Shown in pieces: positions 1 through 6,297 of a stretch of 22,146 nucleotides of DNA. Every line of letters starts with the position of its first letter. Positions within the stretch are counted from its first letter, which is position 1. Below the pieces are notes generated by a model, which made no database searches, had not been told where the DNA came from, and saw only the letters and a program-made list of their open reading frames with translations. The stretch is from positions 1-22,146 of the IMG/VR virus record IMGVR_UViG_3300025640_000065. One strand, written 5' to 3'. The stretch comes from a virus. The position numbers were made by a program, and so were the translations under genes.

Positions 1-57
1 GCGCCTGCATTTACTGCCACGCCGGGCAAGGTTTCAATCAAAGTGGAGGAGAAGTGA
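1..57 (+). CDS. C-terminal end of an upstream gene (partial)
   Basis: Frame 1 is open from the window edge to a TGA at 55-57 and reads APAFTATPGKVSIKVEEK. The TGA shares one base with the ATG of the next gene (TGATG). This is the same tight coupling used throughout the operon, which is the main reason to think it is real. Too little is visible to name it. The alternative is frame 3, which is also open to the edge in phase with the next gene and contains a CIYCH motif. In that case the downstream ORF would simply begin further upstream. Confidence 0.4.
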   Translation, partial: APAFTATPGKVSIKVEEK

Positions 58-278
58 TGCTGATCCGCATTCAATCTGAAGACGGCCAAGACTTTCTGGT
101 TGGTTTCGGAGAAGGTTCTGGCAGCGTTGCAATTGCGACAACGAACCTCACAAGATCGCAGCCCAATTTTGAAGATTTCACAATTGAAGAAGCCGAGGCG
201 ATTATCAAGGCAATGCAAATTGCCATTGATGGCGCAAAAACTGAACGTGATTTAATGGAGAACCACAATGGCAATTGA
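57..278 (+). CDS. small acidic protein of unknown function (73 aa)
   Basis: The protein begins MLIRIQSEDGQDFLVGFGEG and has a short beta-rich N-terminus followed by a helix near residues 45-60 (FTIEEAEAIIKAMQIAIDGA). A GGAGGAG Shine-Dalgarno at 45-51 lies five bases before the ATG at 57 and decides this start over the GTG at 54. Its 3' end overlaps the ATPase gene start (268) by 11 bases, so the two are probably translationally coupled. I do not recognise the family. Its position directly before a Sak4-like ATPase suggests a small early DNA-metabolism accessory, which is inference only. Confidence 0.65.
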   Translation: MLIRIQSEDGQDFLVGFGEGSGSVAIATTNLTRSQPNFEDFTIEEAEAIIKAMQIAIDGAKTERDLMENHNGN

Positions 279-1044
279 TCTATCACAACTGAGCCGACCA
301 ACAGCGGGGCGTCCTTTGATTGCCACGCTGTTTAGCGAAGGCGGCATGGGCAAAACAACGCTTGCGGCAATGTTCCCAAAGCCGGTCTTTATCCGCGCCG
401 AGGATGGCACGGCCAGCCTTGACGGACACCCTGACGCCATGCTGTTTCCGGTGGCCAAATCCACGGCCGACGTGTTTGAGGCAATCGAGGCGCTTGCAAC
501 GGGCGACCACGACCGAAAAACGGTTGTCATTGACAGCATCACGCAGTTTGAAAAACTGGCGATCAAGGAAATCATTGACAGCGAAAGCAACCCCAAGTGC
601 AAAAACATGGCAGCAGCGCATGGCGGCTATGGCAAGGCCTTCGGGATGCTGGATGCACGGCATCAGGAACTGCGCGAGGCTTGCGATTATCTGGCGACAG
701 ATTGCGGGTTGAATGTGGTTTTCATTGCCCATGCCACGACTGAGGAACTGGAACTGCCGGACGCTGACAAATACAGCCGGTACACGATCCAGCTTCACAA
801 GAACCGCCAATATGACTGCGTGCATCATTACAGCAACAACGCAGACATGGTGGCATTCATTCGGCTGGTGACGAACCTGCGCGGCAGCGAGGGCAATAAA
901 AAGCGGGCGATCAGCGACGGCGAGCGCGAAATCATTGCTTTTCCGGTGGCCAGCAACATCAGCAAGAACCGATACAACATCACTGCGCCAATCAAGTTTG
1001 ATCTTGGCGGTGACTTTCCCTTTTCGAAATATGTAGCGCAGTAG
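268..1044 (+). CDS. Sak4-like AAA (RecA-fold) ATPase
   Basis: A 258-aa P-loop NTPase of the phage AAA_24/Sak4-like group. A Walker A motif (EGGMGKTT) lies at residues 24-31, with K29 as the phosphate-binding lysine, and a Walker B strand (TVVID) lies at 85-89. A second hydrophobic strand followed by His (NVVFIAHAT, around 150-158) fits the sensor strand of RecA-like cores. Sak4 proteins are short Rad51/RecA-like proteins that promote single-strand annealing in phage recombination. The next two genes encode DUF669 and a RecB/Cas4-type nuclease, the usual company of this family, which strengthens the assignment. The ATG overlaps the previous gene and is preceded by a GGAG. A general phage nucleotide-binding ATPase with another role is the main alternative. 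Confidence 0.85.
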   Translation: MAIDLSQLSRPTAGRPLIATLFSEGGMGKTTLAAMFPKPVFIRAEDGTASLDGHPDAMLFPVAKSTADVFEAIEALATGDHDRKTVVIDSITQFEKLAIKEIIDSESNPKCKNMAAAHGGYGKAFGMLDARHQELREACDYLATDCGLNVVFIAHATTEELELPDADKYSRYTIQLHKNRQYDCVHHYSNNADMVAFIRLVTNLRGSEGNKKRAISDGEREIIAFPVASNISKNRYNITAPIKFDLGGDFPFSKYVAQ

Positions 1045-1057
1045 GAGATCAACGCAC

Positions 1058-1513
1058 ATGGAACTCAATGGATTTGACGCGAACAACGTAGACCCATCAG
1101 AAAGCCGCGAGCCGATCCCGGCGGGATGGTATAAGGCGGTTATCACGCAGAGCGAGGAAAAGCCGACGAAGGCGCAGACGGGCAGCTATCTGCAAATGAC
1201 GGTTGAAGTGATCGATGGCGAACATGCAGGGCGGAAGGCGTTTGAGCGCCTGAACCTGAACAACCCCAACGCCACTGCGGTTGAGATTGCCCAGCGCACC
1301 TTGTCGAGCATTTGCCGCGCTGTTGGTGTGATGACGCCGCGCCAGTCTGCGGACCTGCATGACAAGCCTTTCATGGTGAAGATCAAGGTCAAGCCAGCCA
1401 AGGACGGCTACGACGCCAGCAATGACATTGCAGAGTATGCGGCGACCAACGCTGCGCCATCGGCATCAGCGCCCAGCGCAGCGGCAGCATCTACGCCGCC
1501 CTGGAAGAAGTAG
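1058..1513 (+). CDS. DUF669 family protein, probable ssDNA-binding partner
   Basis: The 151-aa protein has the DUF669 layout: an N-terminal IPAGWYKAVI strand (around residues 20-29), a central beta region (GSYLQMTVEVIDGEHAGRKAFERLNL), and a YDASNDIAEY segment followed by a low-complexity Ala/Ser/Pro tail ending PPWKK. DUF669 genes are typically next to Sak4-like ATPases in phage recombination/replication modules and are thought to act like single-stranded DNA-binding proteins. That function is inferred from context, not shown here. The Shine-Dalgarno GGAG (1044-1047) lies ten bases upstream. The flexible tail is basic at its tip rather than acidic as in bacterial SSB. Confidence 0.85.
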   Translation: MELNGFDANNVDPSESREPIPAGWYKAVITQSEEKPTKAQTGSYLQMTVEVIDGEHAGRKAFERLNLNNPNATAVEIAQRTLSSICRAVGVMTPRQSADLHDKPFMVKIKVKPAKDGYDASNDIAEYAATNAAPSASAPSAAAASTPPWKK

Positions 1514-1527
1514 GCGTCTGCTTAGGC

Positions 1528-1549
1528 ATGGGGCGGTGCGCCGCCCCAT
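1528..1549 (+). terminator. perfect 9-bp hairpin with UGCG tetraloop (terminator-like or regulatory)
   Basis: In the 58-base gap between the DUF669 and nuclease genes, ATGGGGCGG (1528-1536) and CCGCCCCAT (1541-1549) pair perfectly around the loop TGCG, which fits the stable UNCG tetraloop class. Only two T residues follow, so it is a poor intrinsic terminator. It may instead attenuate transcription or protect the 3' end of the upstream mRNA. Confidence 0.5.
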
Positions 1550-1571
1550 TACTGGATAGATGGAGAGCAGC

Positions 1572-2516
1572 ATGAACCTTGAACCTTACAACCTGCCGCC
1601 CACGGTGCAGGCGATATTTGACCACTACAAAGCCAAGCGCAAGGACGCGCACCGCCCGCATCTCGGCGGCTCCCAGATCGGCCACGAGTGCAGCCGCGCC
1701 TTGTGGTATCAGTTTCGGCACATGGATCGGGCGACGTTTGAAGGGCGCGTGCTGCGCTTGTTTGAAACGGGCGACAGGGAGGAGGATCGCATTGTTGCAA
1801 ACCTGCGGGCCGTTGGCGTGACAGTGTGGGACCGCGATCCTGATACGGGCAGGCAGATACGCTTTACCGCGCACGACGGGCATTTCGCGTTGTCGCTGGA
1901 TGGCGTTGGCAAGGGCTTTGCGGAAAGCGGCCAGCCGCACACGCTGGAGTTCAAGACAATGAATGACAAGAACTTTAAGGCGATGGAGAACAAAGGCTGC
2001 GAGGCGACAAAGCCGGTCTATTATGCGCAATGCCAGATCGGGATGCATTTGGCCGAGATTGATCGCTGCGCTTTCATCGCCGTGAACAAGAACACCGATG
2101 CGATCTACATGGAGCGGATCAAATACGATCCGGCGATGGCACTGAAGCTGGTGGCGAAGGCTGGCGAGATTATCTTTGCGGACAAGCCCCCTGCAAAGCT
2201 GCGCAATGACCCGTCATATTTCCAGTGCAAGTTTTGCGATTACAGCGCGATTTGCCATATGGGAAAGCCGCCGGAGGTGAATTGCCGAACGTGCGCCCAT
2301 GCCACGCCTGAGCGCGGTGGTGATGGCGCTTGGTCATGCGCCAAGGGCAAGGCTTTCGGAACGTTGTGCGATGCGCACATTTTCAATCCCTATGCCATGC
2401 CATGGGAGGTGCATGACGCCAGCCCTGATTGGGTGGAGTACGTCACCGAGGACGGCGAGGTCATTCGCAACGAAGGCAACAGTCAAGAGATTGCAGATCA
2501 GTGGGTGCCGTTTTGA
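1572..2516 (+). CDS. Cas4/RecB-like PD-(D/E)XK nuclease with Fe-S-type cysteines
   Basis: A 314-aa nuclease of the PD-(D/E)XK superfamily. D110 (LSLDG) and E126-x-K128 (LEFKT) form the active-site signature, and a downstream Y-x-x-Q (YYAQ, 150-153) matches the RecB-family motif. C40 together with C219-x2-C222-x5-C228 reproduces the split four-cysteine pattern that holds the 4Fe-4S cluster in Cas4 and AddB nucleases. A second set, C238-x2-C241, C256 and C266, looks like an extra zinc site and is unusual. No CRISPR array is present, so it most likely resects DNA ends for the Sak4-like annealase. I chose the ATG at 1572 because GGAGAG lies just upstream. The ATG at 1560, four codons earlier, lacks a clear Shine-Dalgarno. 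The stop overlaps the methyltransferase start. Confidence 0.85.
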   Translation: MNLEPYNLPPTVQAIFDHYKAKRKDAHRPHLGGSQIGHECSRALWYQFRHMDRATFEGRVLRLFETGDREEDRIVANLRAVGVTVWDRDPDTGRQIRFTAHDGHFALSLDGVGKGFAESGQPHTLEFKTMNDKNFKAMENKGCEATKPVYYAQCQIGMHLAEIDRCAFIAVNKNTDAIYMERIKYDPAMALKLVAKAGEIIFADKPPAKLRNDPSYFQCKFCDYSAICHMGKPPEVNCRTCAHATPERGGDGAWSCAKGKAFGTLCDAHIFNPYAMPWEVHDASPDWVEYVTEDGEVIRNEGNSQEIADQWVPF

Positions 2517-3295
2517 TGTTACGCGTGCTTGATCTATTTAGTGGCATTGGGGGCTTCAGTCTTGGGCTTGAACGAACGGGCGGATTTGAAACCGTTGCGT
2601 TCTGCGAAATCGAGCCGTTCCCCCGCAAAGTCTTAGCTAAACACTGGCCGGAGGTGCCTTGCTATGAAGACGTCACCAAACTCACAGGCGACATTCTTAA
2701 ACGAGACGGAATTTCCGTTGATGTCATCACAGGCGGCTTCCCGTGCCAAGACATCAGCGTTGCAGGGAAGCAAGCCGGAATTGGCGAAGGAACCCGCAGT
2801 GGATTGTGGTCCGAAATTGTCCGACTTATTGGCGAGCTTAGACCCCGCTACGTCATCGTGGAGAACGTCGCAGCGCTGCTTAGTGGCCCAACTGAACAAC
2901 GAGGCGGATGGTTTGGCACAATTCTCGCAGACTTGGCCCGCTGCGGGTATGATGCGGAGTGGGAAAACATACCAGCGTCAGCCTTGGGCGCTCCCCATCG
3001 CCGCGAACGTGTCTGGATTGTTGCCTACCCCGCAAAGATCAGACGGCCCGAAATGGCATTATTCAATATCGCCCAAAATGTGCATAGAACGTGCGAAAGG
3101 TGGGCACCAAGAAATGTTGGCGCATTGGGTGGTAAAAACCTCATTGCAGACTGGCAGGAGCAATCCGGCCTTCCACTTGTGGGTGATGGGTTTCCCAACG
3201 GATCACGCATCTGTGCCGCCGCTGGCAACGCCGTAGTGCCGCAAATACCCGAACTGATCGGCAACGCAATTTTAGAAGCGGAGGCAGAAATATGA
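2516..3295 (+). CDS. C5-cytosine DNA methyltransferase (Dcm-like)
   Basis: The 259-aa protein carries the ordered C5-methyltransferase motifs. These are motif I DLFSGIGGFS (6-15, AdoMet binding), motif IV GGFPCQDIS (73-81, catalytic C77), motif VI ENV (116-118), motif VIII HRRERVWIVA (161-170), and motif X GNAVVPQI (237-244). It would transfer a methyl group from S-adenosylmethionine to cytosine C5 in phage DNA. No partner endonuclease is visible, so it is an orphan, plausibly shielding the genome from host restriction. Only about 60 residues separate motifs VIII and X, so the target-recognition region is short for the family. The ATG at 2516 overlaps the previous TGA, which suggests coupled translation. 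A second long frame is open within the gene (see 2664-3236). Confidence 0.92.
   Translation: MLRVLDLFSGIGGFSLGLERTGGFETVAFCEIEPFPRKVLAKHWPEVPCYEDVTKLTGDILKRDGISVDVITGGFPCQDISVAGKQAGIGEGTRSGLWSEIVRLIGELRPRYVIVENVAALLSGPTEQRGGWFGTILADLARCGYDAEWENIPASALGAPHRRERVWIVAYPAKIRRPEMALFNIAQNVHRTCERWAPRNVGALGGKNLIADWQEQSGLPLVGDGFPNGSRICAAAGNAVVPQIPELIGNAILEAEAEI
2664..3236 (+). other. long overlapping ORF inside the methyltransferase gene (190 codons)
   Basis: The +1 frame relative to the methyltransferase stays open for 190 codons and ends 60 bases before the methyltransferase stop. Its translation is not random-looking. It contains SSWRTSQRCL, FSQTWPAAGMMRSGKTYQ, SGLLPTPQRSDGPK and NPAFHLWVMGFPT, which resemble segments I recall from phage proteins annotated next to or within cytosine methyltransferases. 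The same DNA encodes motif VI (ENVAALL) and motif VIII in the main frame. It may be a genuine overprinted gene. It may equally be an out-of-frame reading that recurs in databases because the methyltransferase DNA is conserved. I see no strong Shine-Dalgarno before the ATG at 2664. Confidence 0.3.
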
Positions 3296-4959
3296 AACTC
3301 ACACTCAGACCCTATCAAGCCGAAGCCATTGACGCGCTTTATCAGTATTGGGCCGACAAGCGGGGCAATGATCCGTTGATTGTCGCACCGACAGGGGCAG
3401 GCAAAAGCCTGATCTTGGCAAAGCTGATCGAGGACGCTTTATCTTACACCGGCACGCGGGTGTTGATGCTCACGCACGTCAAAGAATTGATCCAGCAGAA
3501 CGCCGAGGAACTCATTGGAATGCTGCCCAGCGTTGACCTTGGCTTTTACAGCGCCAGCATCGGCCAGAAGCGGCTGGACAAGCAGGTGACATTTGCTGGC
3601 ATTCAGTCGATTTGGGAGCGTGCGCCTGACATGGTGCCACCGCCGGACTTGGTGATTATTGACGAGGCGCATTTGGTGCCGAAAAACACCACGACGCGAT
3701 ACGGAAAGTTCCTTGACGACTTGAGACAGTGCAATCCTGCCGTCAAAATTGTGGGCCTGACGGCGACGCCGTACCGGTTGGACAGCGGCTATTTGCACAA
3801 GGGCAAAGGCGCAATCTTTGACGGCATCGCCTATGACATACCGGTCGGCAAGCTGATGGACGATGGCTATCTTGCACCGCTCGTGAGTAAGGGTGCGCAG
3901 GCCAAGATTGATCTGACCAATGTCGGCAAACGGGGCGGAGAGTTTATCGAAAGCCAGCTTGCAATGGCTGCAAGCGATCCTGAGTTGGTACGGGAAACGG
4001 TTGCGGAAATCATCCGTCACGGTGCCGATCGCAAGGCTTGGTTGGTGTTTGCGTCTGGCGTTGGCCATGCGGAGATGATTGAGGCCGAAATGCAGGCCAA
4101 TGGCATCAGCGTTGCAGTTGTGACCGGTGCCGATAACAAGACAGACCGCGCGGGGCGGATTGCAGCCTTCAAGGCGGGCCGGGTGCGGTGCCTGATCAAC
4201 ATTGGCGTGCTGACGGCTGGCTTCAATCACCCGGCGACGGACTTGGTGGCAATGGTGCGCGCGACTGCATCGGCCGGCCTTTACGTCCAGATGGCGGGGC
4301 GGGGCACGCGCAAGGCCGAGGGCAAGGAGGATTGCCTGTTGCTGGACTTTGGCGGCAACGTCGAGCGGCACGGCTTTATTGATGCGGTGCGGGTGCGCGA
4401 CAAGACGCAGGGGACGGGCGACGGTGAAGCTCCCGCAAAGGAATGTCCAGAGTGCCAAACAATGGTTCCAACGGGCCTACGCTTTTGCGGGTGTGGGCAT
4501 AAATTCCCTGATCCTGAATTGAACCACGGCAATAGCGCCTATGGCGGGGCCGTGCTTTCATCGCAGGTCGTGGCCGAGTGGATTGATGTCGAGGATGTGC
4601 TGTATGATCGGCACAAAAAGCCCGGCAAGCCCGACAGCGTGAAGGTGACGTACTGCTGCGGCCTGAGGTCTGTGAGCGAGTGGCTATGCCCAGACCACGG
4701 AGGCTATGCAGCAAGCCGCTACACGGCACGCAAGGCCGCTCTGGGGGCGCAGGCCGACAGCACAGAAGATGCGCTTGCAGAGGCACCCTTGACGTGGACA
4801 GTGCCGACGCGAATAAAGATCAAGCCGCGCGTCAGTGATCCTAGGTTTGATGAGATTGTGCAGCTTGACTACAGCGCCGGGCTGAAGCCAAAACCGCAGG
4901 GGCAGGAATTGTCATGGGATGGGGGCGGCAGTGATGACTGGGATGAAATACCCTTCTGA
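3292..4959 (+). CDS. DEAD/DEAH-box superfamily 2 helicase with zinc motif
   Basis: A 555-aa SF2 helicase. Walker A APTGAGKS is at residues 32-39, the DEAH box at 124-127, motif III-like GLTATPYR at 155-162, and motif VI QMAGRGTR at 332-339, giving both RecA-like domains. After the helicase core, CPEC (384-387) and CGCG (398-401) form a probable four-ligand zinc knuckle, as in other phage helicases of this kind. The C-terminal ~150 residues hold no domain I recognise. It would use ATP to unwind or remodel DNA during replication or recombination, matching the adjacent nucleases. The start ATG overlaps the methyltransferase stop (ATGA) and follows a GAGG. The 3' end overlaps the VRR-NUC gene. 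Confidence 0.92.
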   Translation: MKLTLRPYQAEAIDALYQYWADKRGNDPLIVAPTGAGKSLILAKLIEDALSYTGTRVLMLTHVKELIQQNAEELIGMLPSVDLGFYSASIGQKRLDKQVTFAGIQSIWERAPDMVPPPDLVIIDEAHLVPKNTTTRYGKFLDDLRQCNPAVKIVGLTATPYRLDSGYLHKGKGAIFDGIAYDIPVGKLMDDGYLAPLVSKGAQAKIDLTNVGKRGGEFIESQLAMAASDPELVRETVAEIIRHGADRKAWLVFASGVGHAEMIEAEMQANGISVAVVTGADNKTDRAGRIAAFKAGRVRCLINIGVLTAGFNHPATDLVAMVRATASAGLYVQMAGRGTRKAEGKEDCLLLDFGGNVERHGFIDAVRVRDKTQGTGDGEAPAKECPECQTMVPTGLRFCGCGHKFPDPELNHGNSAYGGAVLSSQVVAEWIDVEDVLYDRHKKPGKPDSVKVTYCCGLRSVSEWLCPDHGGYAASRYTARKAALGAQADSTEDALAEAPLTWTVPTRIKIKPRVSDPRFDEIVQLDYSAGLKPKPQGQELSWDGGGSDDWDEIPF

Positions 4960-5299
4960 GAGCGAGGAGCAGATCGGCTTTTTGCGCTGGTTTGAATTGC
5001 AGTTTCGCGGGGTGTGGATATTCCACATCCCGAACGGCGGTCATCGGGCAATCAGCGTTGCCAAGAAAATGAAGGCTGAGGGCGTAAAGCCTGGCGTGCC
5101 TGATTTATATGTGCCGCGCTGGAAGTTGTGGATTGAGATGAAACGGCAAAAAGGCGGCAGGATCAGCAAAGATCAAGCCGCTTGGCACGAATATCTGTCA
5201 GGCATTGGCGACATTGTTATTGTTTGCAACGGCGCGACAGATGCTAGTCGGCAGGTGCTGGCGTTTGTGCAAGAGCGGCGCGCACGACGAACTGAGTAA
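4934..5299 (+). CDS. VRR-NUC domain nuclease
   Basis: About 121 aa, essentially one VRR-NUC domain, a compact PD-(D/E)XK fold. IPNGGHR is followed by GVKPGVPDLY, containing the active-site Asp, then WIEMKRQKGG with the E-x-K pair, then a conserved Gln in DQAAWHEYL. In phages VRR-NUC proteins usually accompany SF2 helicases and are thought to resolve or cleave branched replication or recombination intermediates. Three in-frame ATGs (4919, 4934, 4943) could start it. I favour 4934 because a GGGGGCGG stretch lies just upstream. The start overlaps the helicase end, and the last ~55 bases overlap the oppositely directed gene ending at 5244. Confidence 0.85.
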   Translation: MTGMKYPSESEEQIGFLRWFELQFRGVWIFHIPNGGHRAISVAKKMKAEGVKPGVPDLYVPRWKLWIEMKRQKGGRISKDQAAWHEYLSGIGDIVIVCNGATDASRQVLAFVQERRARRTE

Positions 5300-5387
5300 T
5301 GGACAGGCCAGCGTCAGCGGCTGCCTGTGCGATTTGCGCTTGCTGCTCTTGCGTGACGCGGCAGTGGATGACTTTATCTTTTTTCAT
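5244..5387 (-). CDS. ribbon-helix-helix DNA-binding protein, probable repressor (47 aa)
   Basis: Reading leftward from ATG 5387 gives MKKDKVIHCRVTQEQQAQIA, then a second helix AGLSITQFVVRAAL, ending in TAG at 5246-5244. A basic beta strand followed by two helices with an AGLS turn and a VVRAAL end is the typical ribbon-helix-helix layout of Arc/MobC/DUF1778-like proteins, which bind palindromic operators as dimers. GAAAGG sits seven bases before the start. It is the only leftward gene I find in the left half of the window. It faces the 5430 gene across a 14-bp palindrome, the expected arrangement for an autoregulated repressor. An antitoxin is an alternative, but I see no clear toxin beside it. 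Confidence 0.7.
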   Translation of the reverse strand: MKKDKVIHCRVTQEQQAQIAQAAADAGLSITQFVVRAALAQTPAPAD

Positions 5388-5404
5388 GGCAATGCCTTTC
5401 AATG

Positions 5405-5418
5405 GTGTTGCGCAACAC
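5405..5418. promoter_or_regulatory. 14-bp perfect palindrome, candidate operator
   Basis: GTGTTGCGCAACAC is perfectly self-complementary. It lies in the 42-base gap between the divergent ribbon-helix-helix gene and the 57-aa gene at 5430. Its half-site recurs as GCAACAC at 5423-5429, touching the 5430 start, and as GTGTTGC at 5610-5616 over a promoter-like sequence. Binding by the neighbouring ribbon-helix-helix protein is inferred. Confidence 0.55.
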
Positions 5419-5429
5419 TAAGGCAACAC

Positions 5430-5603
5430 ATGACCGAGATCAAGGCAGGCACGATTGTTTTCGCCACATCCGATTGCAAGGCTGGCGTTGCGGATGCGCG
5501 GGCATGGCTTAAGGAAAAGCAGTACACGCGCGAAGAAGTGCGCTTGTATAAGGAGGGTGGCATGGTGCTGGTGCAGGCAATTAAGAATATTCAGATTAGA
5601 TAG
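5430..5603 (+). CDS. 57-aa protein of unknown function
   Basis: The protein reads MTEIKAGTIVFATSDCKAGV, a basic amphipathic middle (ARAWLKEKQYTREEVRLYKE), then GGMVLVQAIKNIQIR. An AAGG lies seven bases before the ATG. The compact alternation of strand, helix and strand looks like a real small domain, but I recognise no family. It starts immediately right of the candidate operator, so it may be controlled by the divergent ribbon-helix-helix protein. A role as that protein's partner, for example a toxin or modulator, cannot be excluded. Confidence 0.6.
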   Translation: MTEIKAGTIVFATSDCKAGVADARAWLKEKQYTREEVRLYKEGGMVLVQAIKNIQIR

Positions 5604-5612
5604 AAAAGTGTG

Positions 5613-5640
5613 TTGCACATTGCGTTGTGGCGTGTATAAG
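5613..5640 (+). promoter_or_regulatory. sigma70-like promoter with overlapping operator half-site
   Basis: TTGCAC (5613-5618) and TATAAG (5635-5640) are separated by 16 bases and lie 35 bases before the ATG at 5675. The half-site GTGTTGC (5610-5616) overlaps the -35 box. This is one of the few non-coding gaps in the left operon, and it opens the accessory gene block. Confidence 0.5.
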
Positions 5641-5654
5641 GGATGCACGAATAG

Positions 5655-5675
5655 CAAATGAAGGAAACGAACCAA
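5655..5675 (+). repeat. 21-bp ribosome-binding leader, copy 1
   Basis: This sequence, containing ATGAAGGAAACGAACCAA, sits directly before the ATG at 5675 and supplies the AAGGAA Shine-Dalgarno. It is identical to 6298-6318 in front of the 6320 gene. Confidence 0.75.
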
Positions 5676-6295
5676 TGAGCACTATTTTTTCACAGTCCGA
5701 CGCCGCCGAACGCATCATGGCTGCAAATCTTAAATCTGGATCATGGGGCGGCTCAGAAGCCGTCTGCATGATGTCCGCACTGGTTTCAGGGGCTAAGTCC
5801 GCCGACGACTGCGTGACTGCTGGTTGGCCGAAATGGCTGGCCCGCCTCAACGTTTCATTGTTTGACGCCAATGTCGGTGCTGACGACGAGGACGCCGCCC
5901 GTCGTCAATTTGCGATGGATGTCGCTCTTGCTGTCCAGACGCCCCGTGACATGGACAAAGCGCGCGATCTGTTTTTGATTGCAACCCTTGAACGTTCGAA
6001 GGTTCACGACACTACCGGGGTCACGCAGCCTGTCATTGATCTGCTGCACCGGCGCATTGCGGGCGAAGACGTGCGTGACGAGATGGAAGTTGCCCGTGCC
6101 GCCGCCGATGCCGCCTATGCTGCCGCCCGTGCCGCCGCCCGTGCCGCCTATGCTGCCGCCCGTGCCGCCGCCTATGCTGCCGCCCGTGCCGCCGATGCCG
6201 CCGCCTATGCTGCCGCCTATGCTGCCCATGCCGCTCGTGCCGACGCCGCCTATGCCGCCCGTGCCGATCTAGTAGCGGCGTTGAACGCGTCATAA
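5675..6295 (+). CDS. phage protein with alanine-rich repeat tail (206 aa)
   Basis: Residues 1-139 form a globular part with a GWPKWLARLNVSLFD segment (around 50-64), an acidic DDEDAARRQF stretch, and PRDMDKARDLFLIATLE (around 90-106). Residues 140-198 are a low-complexity tail of AA(R/Y/D/H)-type triplets that should form one long helix. I recall similar phage proteins that combine a WLxxLN/RDMDxARDLFL core with Ala repeats, but their function is unknown to me. The start at 5675 follows AAGGAA. An upstream in-frame ATG at 5627 would lie within the promoter region and is less likely. It is the first gene after the 5613-5640 promoter. Confidence 0.8.
   Translation: MSTIFSQSDAAERIMAANLKSGSWGGSEAVCMMSALVSGAKSADDCVTAGWPKWLARLNVSLFDANVGADDEDAARRQFAMDVALAVQTPRDMDKARDLFLIATLERSKVHDTTGVTQPVIDLLHRRIAGEDVRDEMEVARAAADAAYAAARAAARAAYAAARAAAYAAARAADAAAYAAAYAAHAARADAAYAARADLVAALNAS
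6092..6267 (+). repeat. GCC-rich imperfect tandem repeat encoding the Ala-rich tail
   Basis: About 175 bases are built from shuffled units such as GCTGCCGCCCGTGCCGCC and GCCGCCTATGCT. The codon boundaries are kept, so unit gains or losses would leave the reading frame intact. The opposite strand is Gly-rich only because it is the complement of these codons. Confidence 0.85.
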
Positions 6296-6297
6296 AC

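Noticed and set aside
283-1146. 287-codon minus-strand ORF opposite the AAA ATPase and DUF669 genes
   Set aside because: Antisense shadow spanning two well-supported genes, with no recognisable domain and no ribosome site seen.
1572-2516. Possible CRISPR-Cas locus because of the Cas4-like nuclease
   Set aside because: No regularly spaced repeats or other cas genes are present. Cas4-like nucleases are common in phage recombination modules.
3439-4458. 339-codon minus-strand ORF opposite the helicase
   Set aside because: It is antisense to a complete helicase with all motifs. Its His/Arg/Ala-rich, motif-free translation is the usual result of GC-rich codon bias.
5855-6229. Gly-rich minus-strand ORF resembling a structural repeat protein
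   Set aside because: It is simply the complement of the GCC-rich alanine repeat.
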